Shown here: positions 39,348 to 45,689 of the stretch, piece by piece
Layout of the letters: the number at the start of each line of letters is the position of its first letter
Numbering within the stretch: position 1 is the stretch's first letter
Assembly (NCBI GenBank): GCA_014360985.1
Contig: JACIWK010000014.1
Coordinates: forward strand, 1 to 45,689
Reading direction: 5' to 3'
Length of the DNA: 45,689 nucleotides
DNA from: Candidatus Bipolaricaulota bacterium
Lineage (GTDB): Bacteria > Bipolaricaulota > Bipolaricaulia > Bipolaricaulales > Bipolaricaulaceae
Made by a program: the position numbers and the translations under genes
The notes under the pieces: generated by a model
Told to the model about the DNA's origin: nothing
The model's input: only the letters and a program-made list of their open reading frames with translations
Databases searched by the model: none

Positions 39348-40579
39348 AGGTCGCACTGCGGTACCTGGTGCGGAACCGGCGGCGGACCCTCCTTACCCTG
39401 CTTGCGGTCCTGATCCCGGTGTACTTCCTCGTGTTCATGTTTGGGTTCGCCAACGCGAACCTGCGGGACATGTTCGAGACCGCGACGCGGTTCGACACGG
39501 GCCACGCCCAGATCCGCGCCGTGCCCACGAAGGCGACCGGGGCAGCGATCCCGTTGATGCGCGATCCGTCCGACGCGCTGGCAGCGCTTGCGGAGGTTAA
39601 GGGGATCGAGTGGCGGACGGTGCGGCTCGATCTCCCCGCCCTGGCGAGCGTGGGGGACCGGTCGCGGGCGGTCCACGTGCAGGGAGTCGTGCCCGAGGAG
39701 ATTGGGCCGGTCAGCGCGCTGGCCGATCGGATCATCGCCGGATCTTCCCTCACCGCGGGGGAAGGCGGGGTTCTCGTTGGCGAGGAACTCGCCCACCTCC
39801 TCGGGGTGGAGGTGGGAGACGAGGTCGTCCTCCTCGGTGCGCACCCGGAGACGGCGCTCGGTGCGATCCGGGAGCCGGTGATCGGGGTGTACCGGGCCCC
39901 GGAGGCGACGCTCGGCCGCACGGTGGTCTACGCGGATCTGGCGACAGCGCGGCAGCTTGCGCGGAGCGAGGTCGCCGCCACGGCGATCGTGATCCGCGTG
40001 GCCGGCGTGGCGAGCCCACGGGACCAAACCACGCTCAACCGCGTGGTTCGGGAGTTGCGGGCCGCGCTTCCCGCCGGATACGAGGTGAAGGATTGGACGG
40101 AGCTTGTCCCGATGGTGGCGACGTACATGGGGATCCTGACCCCGGCCCTCGCGATCGTGGCCGGGATCTTCTTCGCCCTCGGCGGACTCGTGGTCTTGAA
40201 CACGATCTACCTCTCCGTGCTCGAACGCACGCGCGAGCTGGGGCTCATCCTCTCGCTCGGCGCGTCGCGGGGGCGGGTGGTGAAGATGATCCTCGCCGAG
40301 GCGGGAGTCCTCGCGGTCGTGGGCGCCCTGGGTGGGGCCCTGACCGGGGTCGCCCTGATCCTGGTGGTGGAGGCGTTCGGCGGGATCCCCCTGTGGGGCG
40401 CGGCGGCGGAGTTCATGCGGGAGATGGGGATGTCGTCCGTGCTCCACTTGAGCGCAGATCCGGGGCAGGTCGCGCTTGCGGCGGGAGCGATGGCGGCGGT
40501 GGCCGTGCTCGCCGCATGGTGGCCGGCACGCAGAGCGTCGAGGCTCGAGCCGATGGAGGCCATGCGATATGTCGACTAG
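39344..40579 (+). CDS. ABC transporter permease, MacB/LolC-like (FtsX domain)
   Basis: A 411-residue permease similar in layout to the one at 37361: an N-terminal membrane segment after basic residues (RYLVRNRRRTLLTLLAVLIPVYFLVFM), a large periplasmic domain, and three C-terminal membrane segments with TIYLSVLERTRELGLILSLGASRGRVVKMIL and the terminal WWPARRASRLEPMEAMRYVD. GTG 39344 overlaps the LolA-like gene. The two permeases differ enough to form a heterodimer like LolC/LolE. The ATPase gene begins 11 nt before its stop. Confidence 0.92.
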   Translation: MKVALRYLVRNRRRTLLTLLAVLIPVYFLVFMFGFANANLRDMFETATRFDTGHAQIRAVPTKATGAAIPLMRDPSDALAALAEVKGIEWRTVRLDLPALASVGDRSRAVHVQGVVPEEIGPVSALADRIIAGSSLTAGEGGVLVGEELAHLLGVEVGDEVVLLGAHPETALGAIREPVIGVYRAPEATLGRTVVYADLATARQLARSEVAATAIVIRVAGVASPRDQTTLNRVVRELRAALPAGYEVKDWTELVPMVATYMGILTPALAIVAGIFFALGGLVVLNTIYLSVLERTRELGLILSLGASRGRVVKMILAEAGVLAVVGALGGALTGVALILVVEAFGGIPLWGAAAEFMREMGMSSVLHLSADPGQVALAAGAMAAVAVLAAWWPARRASRLEPMEAMRYVD

Positions 40580-41264
40580 CGCCGTGATGCGGACCGAGGA
40601 TCTCTGGAAGATCTACCGGACGGGGACAGCGGAGACGCCGGCCCTGCGCGGCGTGGATCTGGAGATCGAGGAGCGGGAGTTCACCGCGACCGCCGGGCCA
40701 TCGGGTTCGGGCAAGTCCACCCTCCTGCACCTCCTCGGCGGGCTCGATCGGCCGACGGGCGGCGAGATCTACCTCGATGGCCAACCGATGTCCGACCTCT
40801 CCAAGGACAAGCTGGCCCAGCTGCGGCTGACGCGGATCGGATTCGTGTTCCAGGCCTACAACCTGCTCCCAGTGCTCACGGTGCTGGAGAACACCGCGTT
40901 CGTCCTGGAACTGCAGGGCGTCCCGTATCGAGAGAGGCTCCGACGGGCCCGAGCGATCCTCGCCGAGCTGGGGGTGGAGAAGTACGCGGACCAGTTCCCG
41001 AACCGTCTCTCCGGCGGCGAGCAGCAGCGGGTGGCTGTAGCCCGAGCTGTCGTCTCCGATCCGGCGATCGTCCTCGCCGACGAACCGACGGCGAACCTCG
41101 ACACGAAGACGAGCCTCGACCTCATCGACCTCATGCGGCGGATGAACGAGGAGCACAACACCACGTTTCTCTTCGCCACCCACGACATGCGGCTCCTCGA
41201 TCGGGTCGACCGGGTGATCTACCTCGAGGACGGACGCATCGCCCGCGACGAGCGGGTACGATAG
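40569..41264 (+). CDS. ABC transporter ATP-binding protein, MacB/LolD type
   Basis: A 231-residue ATPase with Walker A GPSGSGKST, Q-loop FVFQAYNLLPVLTVLEN (the MacB/LolD signature QxxNLLP), ABC signature LSGGEQQRVAVARA, Walker B IVLADEPTANLD and H-switch FATHD. ATG 40569 is used because GGAGG lies 9 nt upstream; it overlaps the permease gene by 11 nt. It drives the two FtsX-type permeases. The four-gene set permease-carrier-permease-ATPase is complete. Confidence 0.96.
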   Translation: MSTSAVMRTEDLWKIYRTGTAETPALRGVDLEIEEREFTATAGPSGSGKSTLLHLLGGLDRPTGGEIYLDGQPMSDLSKDKLAQLRLTRIGFVFQAYNLLPVLTVLENTAFVLELQGVPYRERLRRARAILAELGVEKYADQFPNRLSGGEQQRVAVARAVVSDPAIVLADEPTANLDTKTSLDLIDLMRRMNEEHNTTFLFATHDMRLLDRVDRVIYLEDGRIARDERVR

Positions 41265-41320
41265 AGAAAATCGTTCGCGGTTCAGGGTGGAGACCCCCGC
41301 GCCCGACCAAGGAGAGAGCG

Positions 41321-42088
41321 ATGAGACGATTCGCTTCGTTTGCGTTGGCATCCGCGCTGATGCTTACTCTATCGGCACCCGGACTGGGCCAAGGGCCCCC
41401 GTTCGACCTCACGGGGACATGGGCCGTGATGCAGGTGACCTCGGACATCGTGGTCTACCCGTTCGTGGGAGAGAAGATGCGCACCACGACCCTCATCCTG
41501 CATGTAGAGATGAGGCAGAACGGGACCGAAGTCGAGGTGTCTGAGTCCCACTGTCTTGTGGACACGGACGACGGGACGAGCATGGTCGTCACGGAGATCC
41601 CCGAGGCGTTCCTCCGTTCGCTGGGCATCGTCGAACGGACAGCAACCCTCAAGGCCACGGGGGACGGGTGGCAGTTCGTCGAACCCTGGCCGACCCAAGT
41701 TCACGGGGCGCGGCTCGCGGACCCCCTGAACGACCCCCTCCCCACCACGCCTGACGATCCCCGCGTGTTCGATCAGGATGGGGACGGCAAGCCAGGGATC
41801 ACCGTGCGTGTAGCCGTGCTGGGTCTCATCTCGGGAGAGGTGTACGCCGTGCAGCGCCTGTCGAAGCTTCTCGAGGGGCAGGTGGTGACCCCTGATCTCA
41901 TCCGCGGGCTCATCACGTGGACGAACGAGCAGGTGACAATCGGGGCGAGCAACCCGTTCCTCAACACGAGCGGGGAGGCGCGGGTCGACCCAGTGCGCGA
42001 ACGGAGCTACTTCGTGGCGATCCGGATTCCAGCGGGAACCTCCTGCGACGATCTCAAGGAGAACTGGCGCGCCCTGTTCGGGCGGTAG
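41321..42088 (+). CDS. Secreted protein of unknown function with a calcium-type loop
   Basis: A 255-residue protein with a clear Sec signal (RRFASFALASALMLTLSAPGLGQG). The mature part is mostly beta-type and has no domain that I recognise. Residues 151-160 read DQDGDGKPGI, which matches a dockerin/EF-hand-like calcium loop (DxDGDGxxG). AAGGAGAGAGCG precedes the ATG, 56 nt after the ATPase stop, so it is probably in the exporter operon and may be a partner or cargo of it. It converges with the glycosyltransferase gene; the two stop codons are only 6 nt apart. Confidence 0.75.
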   Translation: MRRFASFALASALMLTLSAPGLGQGPPFDLTGTWAVMQVTSDIVVYPFVGEKMRTTTLILHVEMRQNGTEVEVSESHCLVDTDDGTSMVVTEIPEAFLRSLGIVERTATLKATGDGWQFVEPWPTQVHGARLADPLNDPLPTTPDDPRVFDQDGDGKPGITVRVAVLGLISGEVYAVQRLSKLLEGQVVTPDLIRGLITWTNEQVTIGASNPFLNTSGEARVDPVRERSYFVAIRIPAGTSCDDLKENWRALFGR

Positions 42089-42094
42089 CGCCGG

Positions 42095-43228
42095 TCAGCG
42101 CCCCACATGGATTCCGCGCCCCTTCCACGCGCCCTTCTTGCGAAGGTGCCAGGCGAGCGACCGGAGAGCGATTCCCGTCACGAGGAGAACCGTCACCGGG
42201 TACAGGGGGACCTGAACGAGGGGTAGCCGGAACCGCACTGCAGCAAGCGCCCATGTAAGTAGCGACAACCCGACCGTCACCGCCGCGGGCGCCAGGATTT
42301 CCTCGGCCAGGGCGCTGTTCGCCAGGCGCAGACCAAGGACAACGAGCGGCTGCCAGGCCAACCACAGGAGCCACGTCCACACGAACAGGAACAGGGGGAC
42401 GTTATACCGGAACACGGGGAACAAGTTCTTGGCCAGGCCGCGCGCCGTCTCCTTCCACCCCCGGTACATCCGCGTTGTCACTCGGCCTGATCCATCGAGG
42501 AACGCCCAGCCCAGGCCCGCCCGCTGCACGCTGCGGGCGAGGGCGAGGTCGTCCAGGACCTCCGCCCGCACCGCGGCGTGGCCGCCGATCGCCGCGTACA
42601 CCTCCCGGCGGAAGAGCATGAACTGCCCGACCGCGGTCGCCGTCCGTCGGGGGAGGACGAACGGGACGAACGTGTGGATTACCCACGATAGGATTGGGAT
42701 CACAAGGATCTCGCCCAGACTCCCCACCGCCTGCCGGGGGAGGACGCTCAAGGCGCCGGCGCGATTCCTCTGCAGCGCCGCCACGGCGTCCCGCAACGTA
42801 GACGGGTGGTGTACCGTATCGGCGTCCGTGAACAGGAGGAGCTTGTTCCGGGCAGCTTGGGCGAGCTGGTGACAGGCCCAGTGCTTGCCGAGCCAGCCTG
42901 GAGGCACGGGTGCGCCGCGGATCACCCTCAGACGGCCTTGGGATCGCGCCTCGATGTCCTGGAGCAGCCGGCCTGTCCCATCGTGAGAGTCATCGTCGAG
43001 CACGACCACCTCAAACTCCGGGTAGGCCTGGCGGAGGAGCGACTCCACGCAGGCTTCGATGTTCCGCTCCTCATCGCGGGCGGGGACGAGAATCGAGACC
43101 GTAGGGTACTCAGGAAGAGCCGGGTGCCGGCCGAGCCGGCGCATCGCGACGAGGTTTGTGAGGGCGATCGTGGCCAACACCGCCATGAACACGACCAGGC
43201 TCCACTCGTGGGAGACGAGGAAGCTCAC
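42095..43228 (-). CDS. Membrane glycosyltransferase, family 2
   Basis: A 377-residue GT-A-type glycosyltransferase. After one N-terminal membrane segment the domain begins PTVSILVPARDEERNIEACVESLLRQAYPEFEVVVLDDDSHDGT, with the nucleotide-sugar-binding aspartates in DDDS and the metal-binding DAD in LLFTDADTVHHPS. The C-terminal part has about four membrane segments (VPLFLFVWTWLLWLAW and two later). This layout is seen in HpnB-like and carotenoid/hopanoid- or lipid-modifying enzymes. The GTG at 43228 overlaps the plsY stop (GTGA), so the pair probably works in membrane lipid or glycolipid synthesis. The acceptor is not known. Confidence 0.88.
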   Translation of the reverse strand: MSFLVSHEWSLVVFMAVLATIALTNLVAMRRLGRHPALPEYPTVSILVPARDEERNIEACVESLLRQAYPEFEVVVLDDDSHDGTGRLLQDIEARSQGRLRVIRGAPVPPGWLGKHWACHQLAQAARNKLLLFTDADTVHHPSTLRDAVAALQRNRAGALSVLPRQAVGSLGEILVIPILSWVIHTFVPFVLPRRTATAVGQFMLFRREVYAAIGGHAAVRAEVLDDLALARSVQRAGLGWAFLDGSGRVTTRMYRGWKETARGLAKNLFPVFRYNVPLFLFVWTWLLWLAWQPLVVLGLRLANSALAEEILAPAAVTVGLSLLTWALAAVRFRLPLVQVPLYPVTVLLVTGIALRSLAWHLRKKGAWKGRGIHVGR

Positions 43229-43815
43229 GTGGACCTCTTTCTGGGGCGCCACCGCGGCGGTGAGCGAAGGTCGTGGCGATGGGTCCAGACGAGGAGAACG
43301 AGGTTCGCCCCCAGCGTGGCGAGAAGCCACGGCTCCGCCCCCCGCAGGACAAGAAAGAGAGCCACGACGGGGAACGAGAGGACCACCGTCCACGCATCCA
43401 CCGCCTGCACGGTCCGGAGGAGGGCAAACAACAGGCCGAGGACGGTCGGGACTTCCCAGTACGTGAGGGCGGACCACACTCCGAAGGTCGATGCGACCGC
43501 CTTCCCTCCCCGGAAGCCGAGCCACGGCGAGAACGCGTGGCCGAGGAGGGGAGCGATGGCCACGGGAAGAAGCCCCCATCCCCACAGGTCCCCAAGCGTC
43601 CGGGCAAGCGCTACGGGCAGAGCGGCCTTCGTCACGTCGAGGACGAGGGAGAAGAGGCCGATCCGCCACCCACCGGCTCGCCAGGCGTTTGCCGCACCAG
43701 GGTTCCCGTCGCCGTGACGGCGGATATCATCCCGAGCCCCAATCCTTCCCAGCCAGACCGAGAACGGGAGCGATCCCAGTGCGAAGCCGAGGAGGGAGAA
43801 GAGGAAGAACTTCAC
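43225..43815 (-). CDS. plsY: Glycerol-3-phosphate acyltransferase PlsY
   Basis: PlsY transfers an acyl group from acyl-phosphate to sn-glycerol-3-phosphate, the first step of phospholipid synthesis. The product shows the three family motifs: ALGSLPFSVWLGR (motif 1), GDGNPGAANAWRAGG (motif 2, usually GSGNPGATN) and LLGHAFSPWLGFRGGKAVAS (motif 3). About five membrane segments. GTG 43815 is chosen because it gives 196 residues, the normal length; an in-frame TTG at 43893 would add 26 residues and cannot be excluded. It overlaps the glycosyltransferase gene. Confidence 0.88.
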   Translation of the reverse strand: MKFFLFSLLGFALGSLPFSVWLGRIGARDDIRRHGDGNPGAANAWRAGGWRIGLFSLVLDVTKAALPVALARTLGDLWGWGLLPVAIAPLLGHAFSPWLGFRGGKAVASTFGVWSALTYWEVPTVLGLLFALLRTVQAVDAWTVVLSFPVVALFLVLRGAEPWLLATLGANLVLLVWTHRHDLRSPPRWRPRKRST

Positions 43816-43897
43816 GCCCACCCCGACGAGAGAGGTCACCGCGAGCAGCCATCCACGGGCGAAGTCTACACGAGGAGGCGCCGGGGGAGACAAACCC

Positions 43898-43926
43898 TTG
43901 TCCCTTGGCCACGCGCGGGCTATGCT
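43898..43926 (+). promoter_or_regulatory. Promoter of tRNA-Gln
   Basis: TTGTCC (43898-43903) and TATGCT (43921-43926) are 17 nt apart. Transcription would start near 43933, just before the mature tRNA at 43938. Confidence 0.65.
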
Positions 43927-43937
43927 CGTTCCGCAAC

Positions 43938-44009
<72 letters not shown>

Positions 44010-44139
44010 CAGACTTCAGAAGGACCTTCCCATCGGCACTTCAGGAGACGGGGTCTCAGAGGATTCAGACTTCCCGCGGGACACCTGACACGGATTACCC
44101 GCTCACCGTCTGGTCTCTCCGTGGCCGCACCCAGGTCAG

Positions 44140-44289
44140 GTGTTGTGGACCCTCTGCCCCAGCGGCTGGTATGTCCAGGAGTGGGGACCCGTGTTCGGGG
44201 AAAAGCCACAGGTGGATCTTGTGCAGACGATGCTGGACGGAGCCGGCACCTGCGTCTTCGCCGTCCATATCGCCGACGGCTTCCCCTAA
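44140..44289 (+). pseudogene. Possible C-terminal remnant of a protein gene
   Basis: A 49-codon frame (VLWTLCPSGWYVQEWGPVFG..., ending with GAGTCVFAVHI and ADGFP) whose look is protein-like: the end resembles the C-terminus of L-2-amino-thiazoline-4-carboxylate-hydrolase-like proteins, where a glycine, a cysteine and an alternating hydrophobic end (C-x-F-x-I) occur. It has no ribosome site and an upstream stop soon after, so it is likely the tail of a gene that lost its 5' part. Its stop overlaps the end of the opposing GNAT gene. Confidence 0.3.
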
Positions 44290-45242
44290 GCTCCGCCGTC
44301 GAGGTACTTGACCCAAGCTGTGCAGCTGGCGCCCTCCTTTCCGAAAACAGAGGCGTAGAGGTCCTCGGCTTCCGGATTCGACACTCCCCCTCCCCCGACG
44401 GTCGCGACGAGCGCTCCCATGTCCCGGATCCGCCTCATCCCTTCGAGCAGGAGCGCCTTCGCCAGCCCACGCTTGCGGTGCTCAGGAACACACCCCACCG
44501 GCTCGAAGTAACCCGAGCGCGTAACGTCGTCGTACCACAGCGTGGCGAAAGCCACGATCTCTCCCGACGGGGCCTCAGCCACCAAATCGAGGTCGCGGCG
44601 GTACAGAGGTGCCCGCTGCACGTTCGCGTACCAGCCGCCTGGCTCAAAGTTCTCGCTCGGCTCATCGGCATGGAACGCCCTCCAACCGGCCCGACTCCGC
44701 CGCCTCAAGTCCTCGTGATCGGCGTGCATCGGGCGGAGGATATAGCCCCGGGGCACGGACGGAGCAGGCAAGGGCTCCGCCAGGTCCCGACTGTGCTGGA
44801 TCTCCTGCCAGTCGGGCAGACGCGTGTAGCCGCGGCGTTCCAGCAACCCTGTCCGAAGCCCATCCGTGTCACGGGCGTAGACGGCAATCCCTCGACGGCC
44901 CGACGACGGACTCAGGGCAGACAGGTGGCTCTCGGCCACGGACAGCATCTCGCCCTCAAGGTCCTCGCTCCTCCGCCGCGGATCCACCTGTAGGAACGCC
45001 TGTCCCAGACCCTCACGGTTCAGGACAGCGACGGGCTGGCCGGACTGCAATTCCCACAGGAAGACGCCCGTCTCCAGGGTTCCGTGGCCGAGGTTCATGA
45101 TCCCGTACCAACGCCACCAGTCGAGGCGAGCGACCTGCCAGGAGTGCTCCATTCGGTTGTTCAGCAGGTATACCTCCCTCAGGAACTGCCGGATCGCCCA
45201 GTAGTCCTCCTCATCGCGGTACGGCCTTGCCGAGAGCCTCAT
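44286..45242 (-). CDS. GNAT-family N-acetyltransferase (two domains)
   Basis: A 318-residue protein with two GNAT-like halves. The C-terminal half carries the acetyl-CoA-binding motif (GYFEPVGCVPEHRKRGLAKALLLEG, the R-x-x-G-x-A type) and the strand pattern LDLVAEAPSGEIVAFATLWYDDVT. The N-terminal half (SARPYRDEEDYWAIRQFLREVYLLNN) looks like a degenerate GNAT fold with no clear binding motif, as in MshD-like proteins. GGAGGGAAGA precedes the ATG at 45242. It follows the transposase remnant by 39 nt on the same strand. The substrate is not known. Confidence 0.85.
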   Translation of the reverse strand: MRLSARPYRDEEDYWAIRQFLREVYLLNNRMEHSWQVARLDWWRWYGIMNLGHGTLETGVFLWELQSGQPVAVLNREGLGQAFLQVDPRRRSEDLEGEMLSVAESHLSALSPSSGRRGIAVYARDTDGLRTGLLERRGYTRLPDWQEIQHSRDLAEPLPAPSVPRGYILRPMHADHEDLRRRSRAGWRAFHADEPSENFEPGGWYANVQRAPLYRRDLDLVAEAPSGEIVAFATLWYDDVTRSGYFEPVGCVPEHRKRGLAKALLLEGMRRIRDMGALVATVGGGGVSNPEAEDLYASVFGKEGASCTAWVKYLDGGA

Positions 45243-45281
45243 TCTTCCCTCCAGTTCGGATCCTCCGATGCTAAGTGTCCA

Positions 45282-45689
45282 TCAAGTGCAGGACCTAAAT
45301 CGAGCATCAGGGGACTGCAAGTGGAGGGCCGGCATCGCCCGGGCCGGGATCTCGTCCCGCAGGCGGAACGTCTGCCCGCCCTTGCCCCGCAGGACGGTGG
45401 CTCGGACCCGCCCCAGGGACAAGAGAAGCTCCGTGAGCGACCCCTGCCAGCCCAGCGTGTCGAGCCCCGTGCGCAGAAGCTGCCGCAAGACGAACGCCAG
45501 GAAACAGACCATCACGTGCCCCCGGATCCGACGCTCCGTCCAGTGGTAGATCGGCCGGAGCTCAAGCGGCGTCTTCAGGACCCGGAACGCCTCCTCGACC
45601 TGCCACAGGCCCTTGTAGGCGCGCGCGACCTCGCTCGGGGGAAGCGCGGTGTTCGTCCGGAGGACCCACTTCCCATCGTAGCGGGCATC
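45282..45689 (-). CDS. IS4/IS1634-type transposase, C-terminal part (cut by window edge)
   Basis: The last 135 residues of a DDE transposase; the frame is open to the right edge of the window. The translated start of the visible part is DARYDGKWVLRTNTALPPSE, then YKGLWQVEEAFRVLKTPLEL (catalytic glutamate region), RPIYHWTERRIRGHVMVCFL, and an end with LRDEIPARAMPALHLQ. This matches the C-terminus of IS1634-like enzymes. The insertion lies just upstream of the GNAT gene, so it may affect that gene's promoter. The terminal inverted repeat could not be identified without the other end. Confidence 0.8.
   Translation of the reverse strand, partial: DARYDGKWVLRTNTALPPSEVARAYKGLWQVEEAFRVLKTPLELRPIYHWTERRIRGHVMVCFLAFVLRQLLRTGLDTLGWQGSLTELLLSLGRVRATVLRGKGGQTFRLRDEIPARAMPALHLQSPDARFRSCT

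Noticed and set aside
43228-43669. Longer glycosyltransferase start at 43669
   Set aside because: The extra part is the shadow of plsY in another frame; GTG 43228 overlaps the plsY stop and gives the normal length.
45243-45281. Terminal inverted repeat of the right-hand insertion sequence
   Set aside because: The other end lies outside the window, so no pairing can be shown.

Overview
The window (45,689 bp, GC-rich, genes closely packed with frequent ATGA/GTGA start-stop overlaps) looks like a chromosomal segment of a free-living, anaerobic, Gram-negative-type (diderm) bacterium from a little-studied lineage. Diderm structure is suggested by a LolA-like protein next to MacB/LolE-type permeases. 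An anaerobic life is suggested by a YgfK/SsnA/molybdenum-hydroxylase purine cluster. Several genes appear to have leaderless promoters, with a -10 box 6-8 nt before the start codon. The gene content would fit a candidate phylum such as Bipolaricaulota (Acetothermia, OP1), but this is a low-confidence inference; the 23S/5S rRNA at the left edge would settle it.

Layout. 1-3226: the 3' end of 23S rRNA and a complete 5S rRNA, then dnaX-ybaB-recR (DNA replication and repair) and two tRNA genes (Arg-GCG, Ser-CGA) on the minus strand. 3258-6122: a minus-strand operon sucD-ychF-eamA that runs towards the tRNAs and has its own promoter. 6168-7132: a decayed insertion sequence whose transposase has lost the core of its catalytic domain. 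7143-11145: a strong promoter, then an oligopeptide-type ABC importer (binding protein and two permeases, no ATPases). 11146-13571: a non-coding stretch, a 36-residue membrane peptide gene with a terminator, a membrane HD-GYP protein and a DUF5317-like membrane protein.

13634-33639 is the main point of interest: about 20 kb of purine salvage and catabolism in two divergent operons that share a 76-bp control region at 29921-29996. The minus-strand operon codes for a BMP-type nucleoside ABC importer (ATPase, two permeases, binding protein with a remarkable ten-cysteine insert), adenine deaminase, SsnA, YgfK, a threonine-synthase-like PLP enzyme, a 2Fe-2S subunit, MocA and a FAD subunit. It is followed by hypoxanthine phosphoribosyltransferase and tsaD. 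The plus-strand operon codes for a complete three-subunit xanthine-dehydrogenase-type hydroxylase. Together they would import purine nucleosides or bases, deaminate adenine to hypoxanthine, hydroxylate the ring, and either degrade it through YgfK/SsnA or salvage hypoxanthine by Hpt.

33941-36676: a DEAD-box RNA helicase, a PIN-toxin/antitoxin pair with a self-overlapping operator, and RNase HI. 36691-42088: a TetR-controlled operon with two MacB/LolE-like permeases, a LolA-like carrier, an ATPase and a secreted protein. 42095-45689: a glycosyltransferase and PlsY (membrane lipid or glycolipid synthesis), tRNA-Gln, a small gene remnant, a two-domain GNAT protein, and the 3' part of an IS4/IS1634-type transposase cut by the window edge. 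No CRISPR array, prophage or replication origin was seen.
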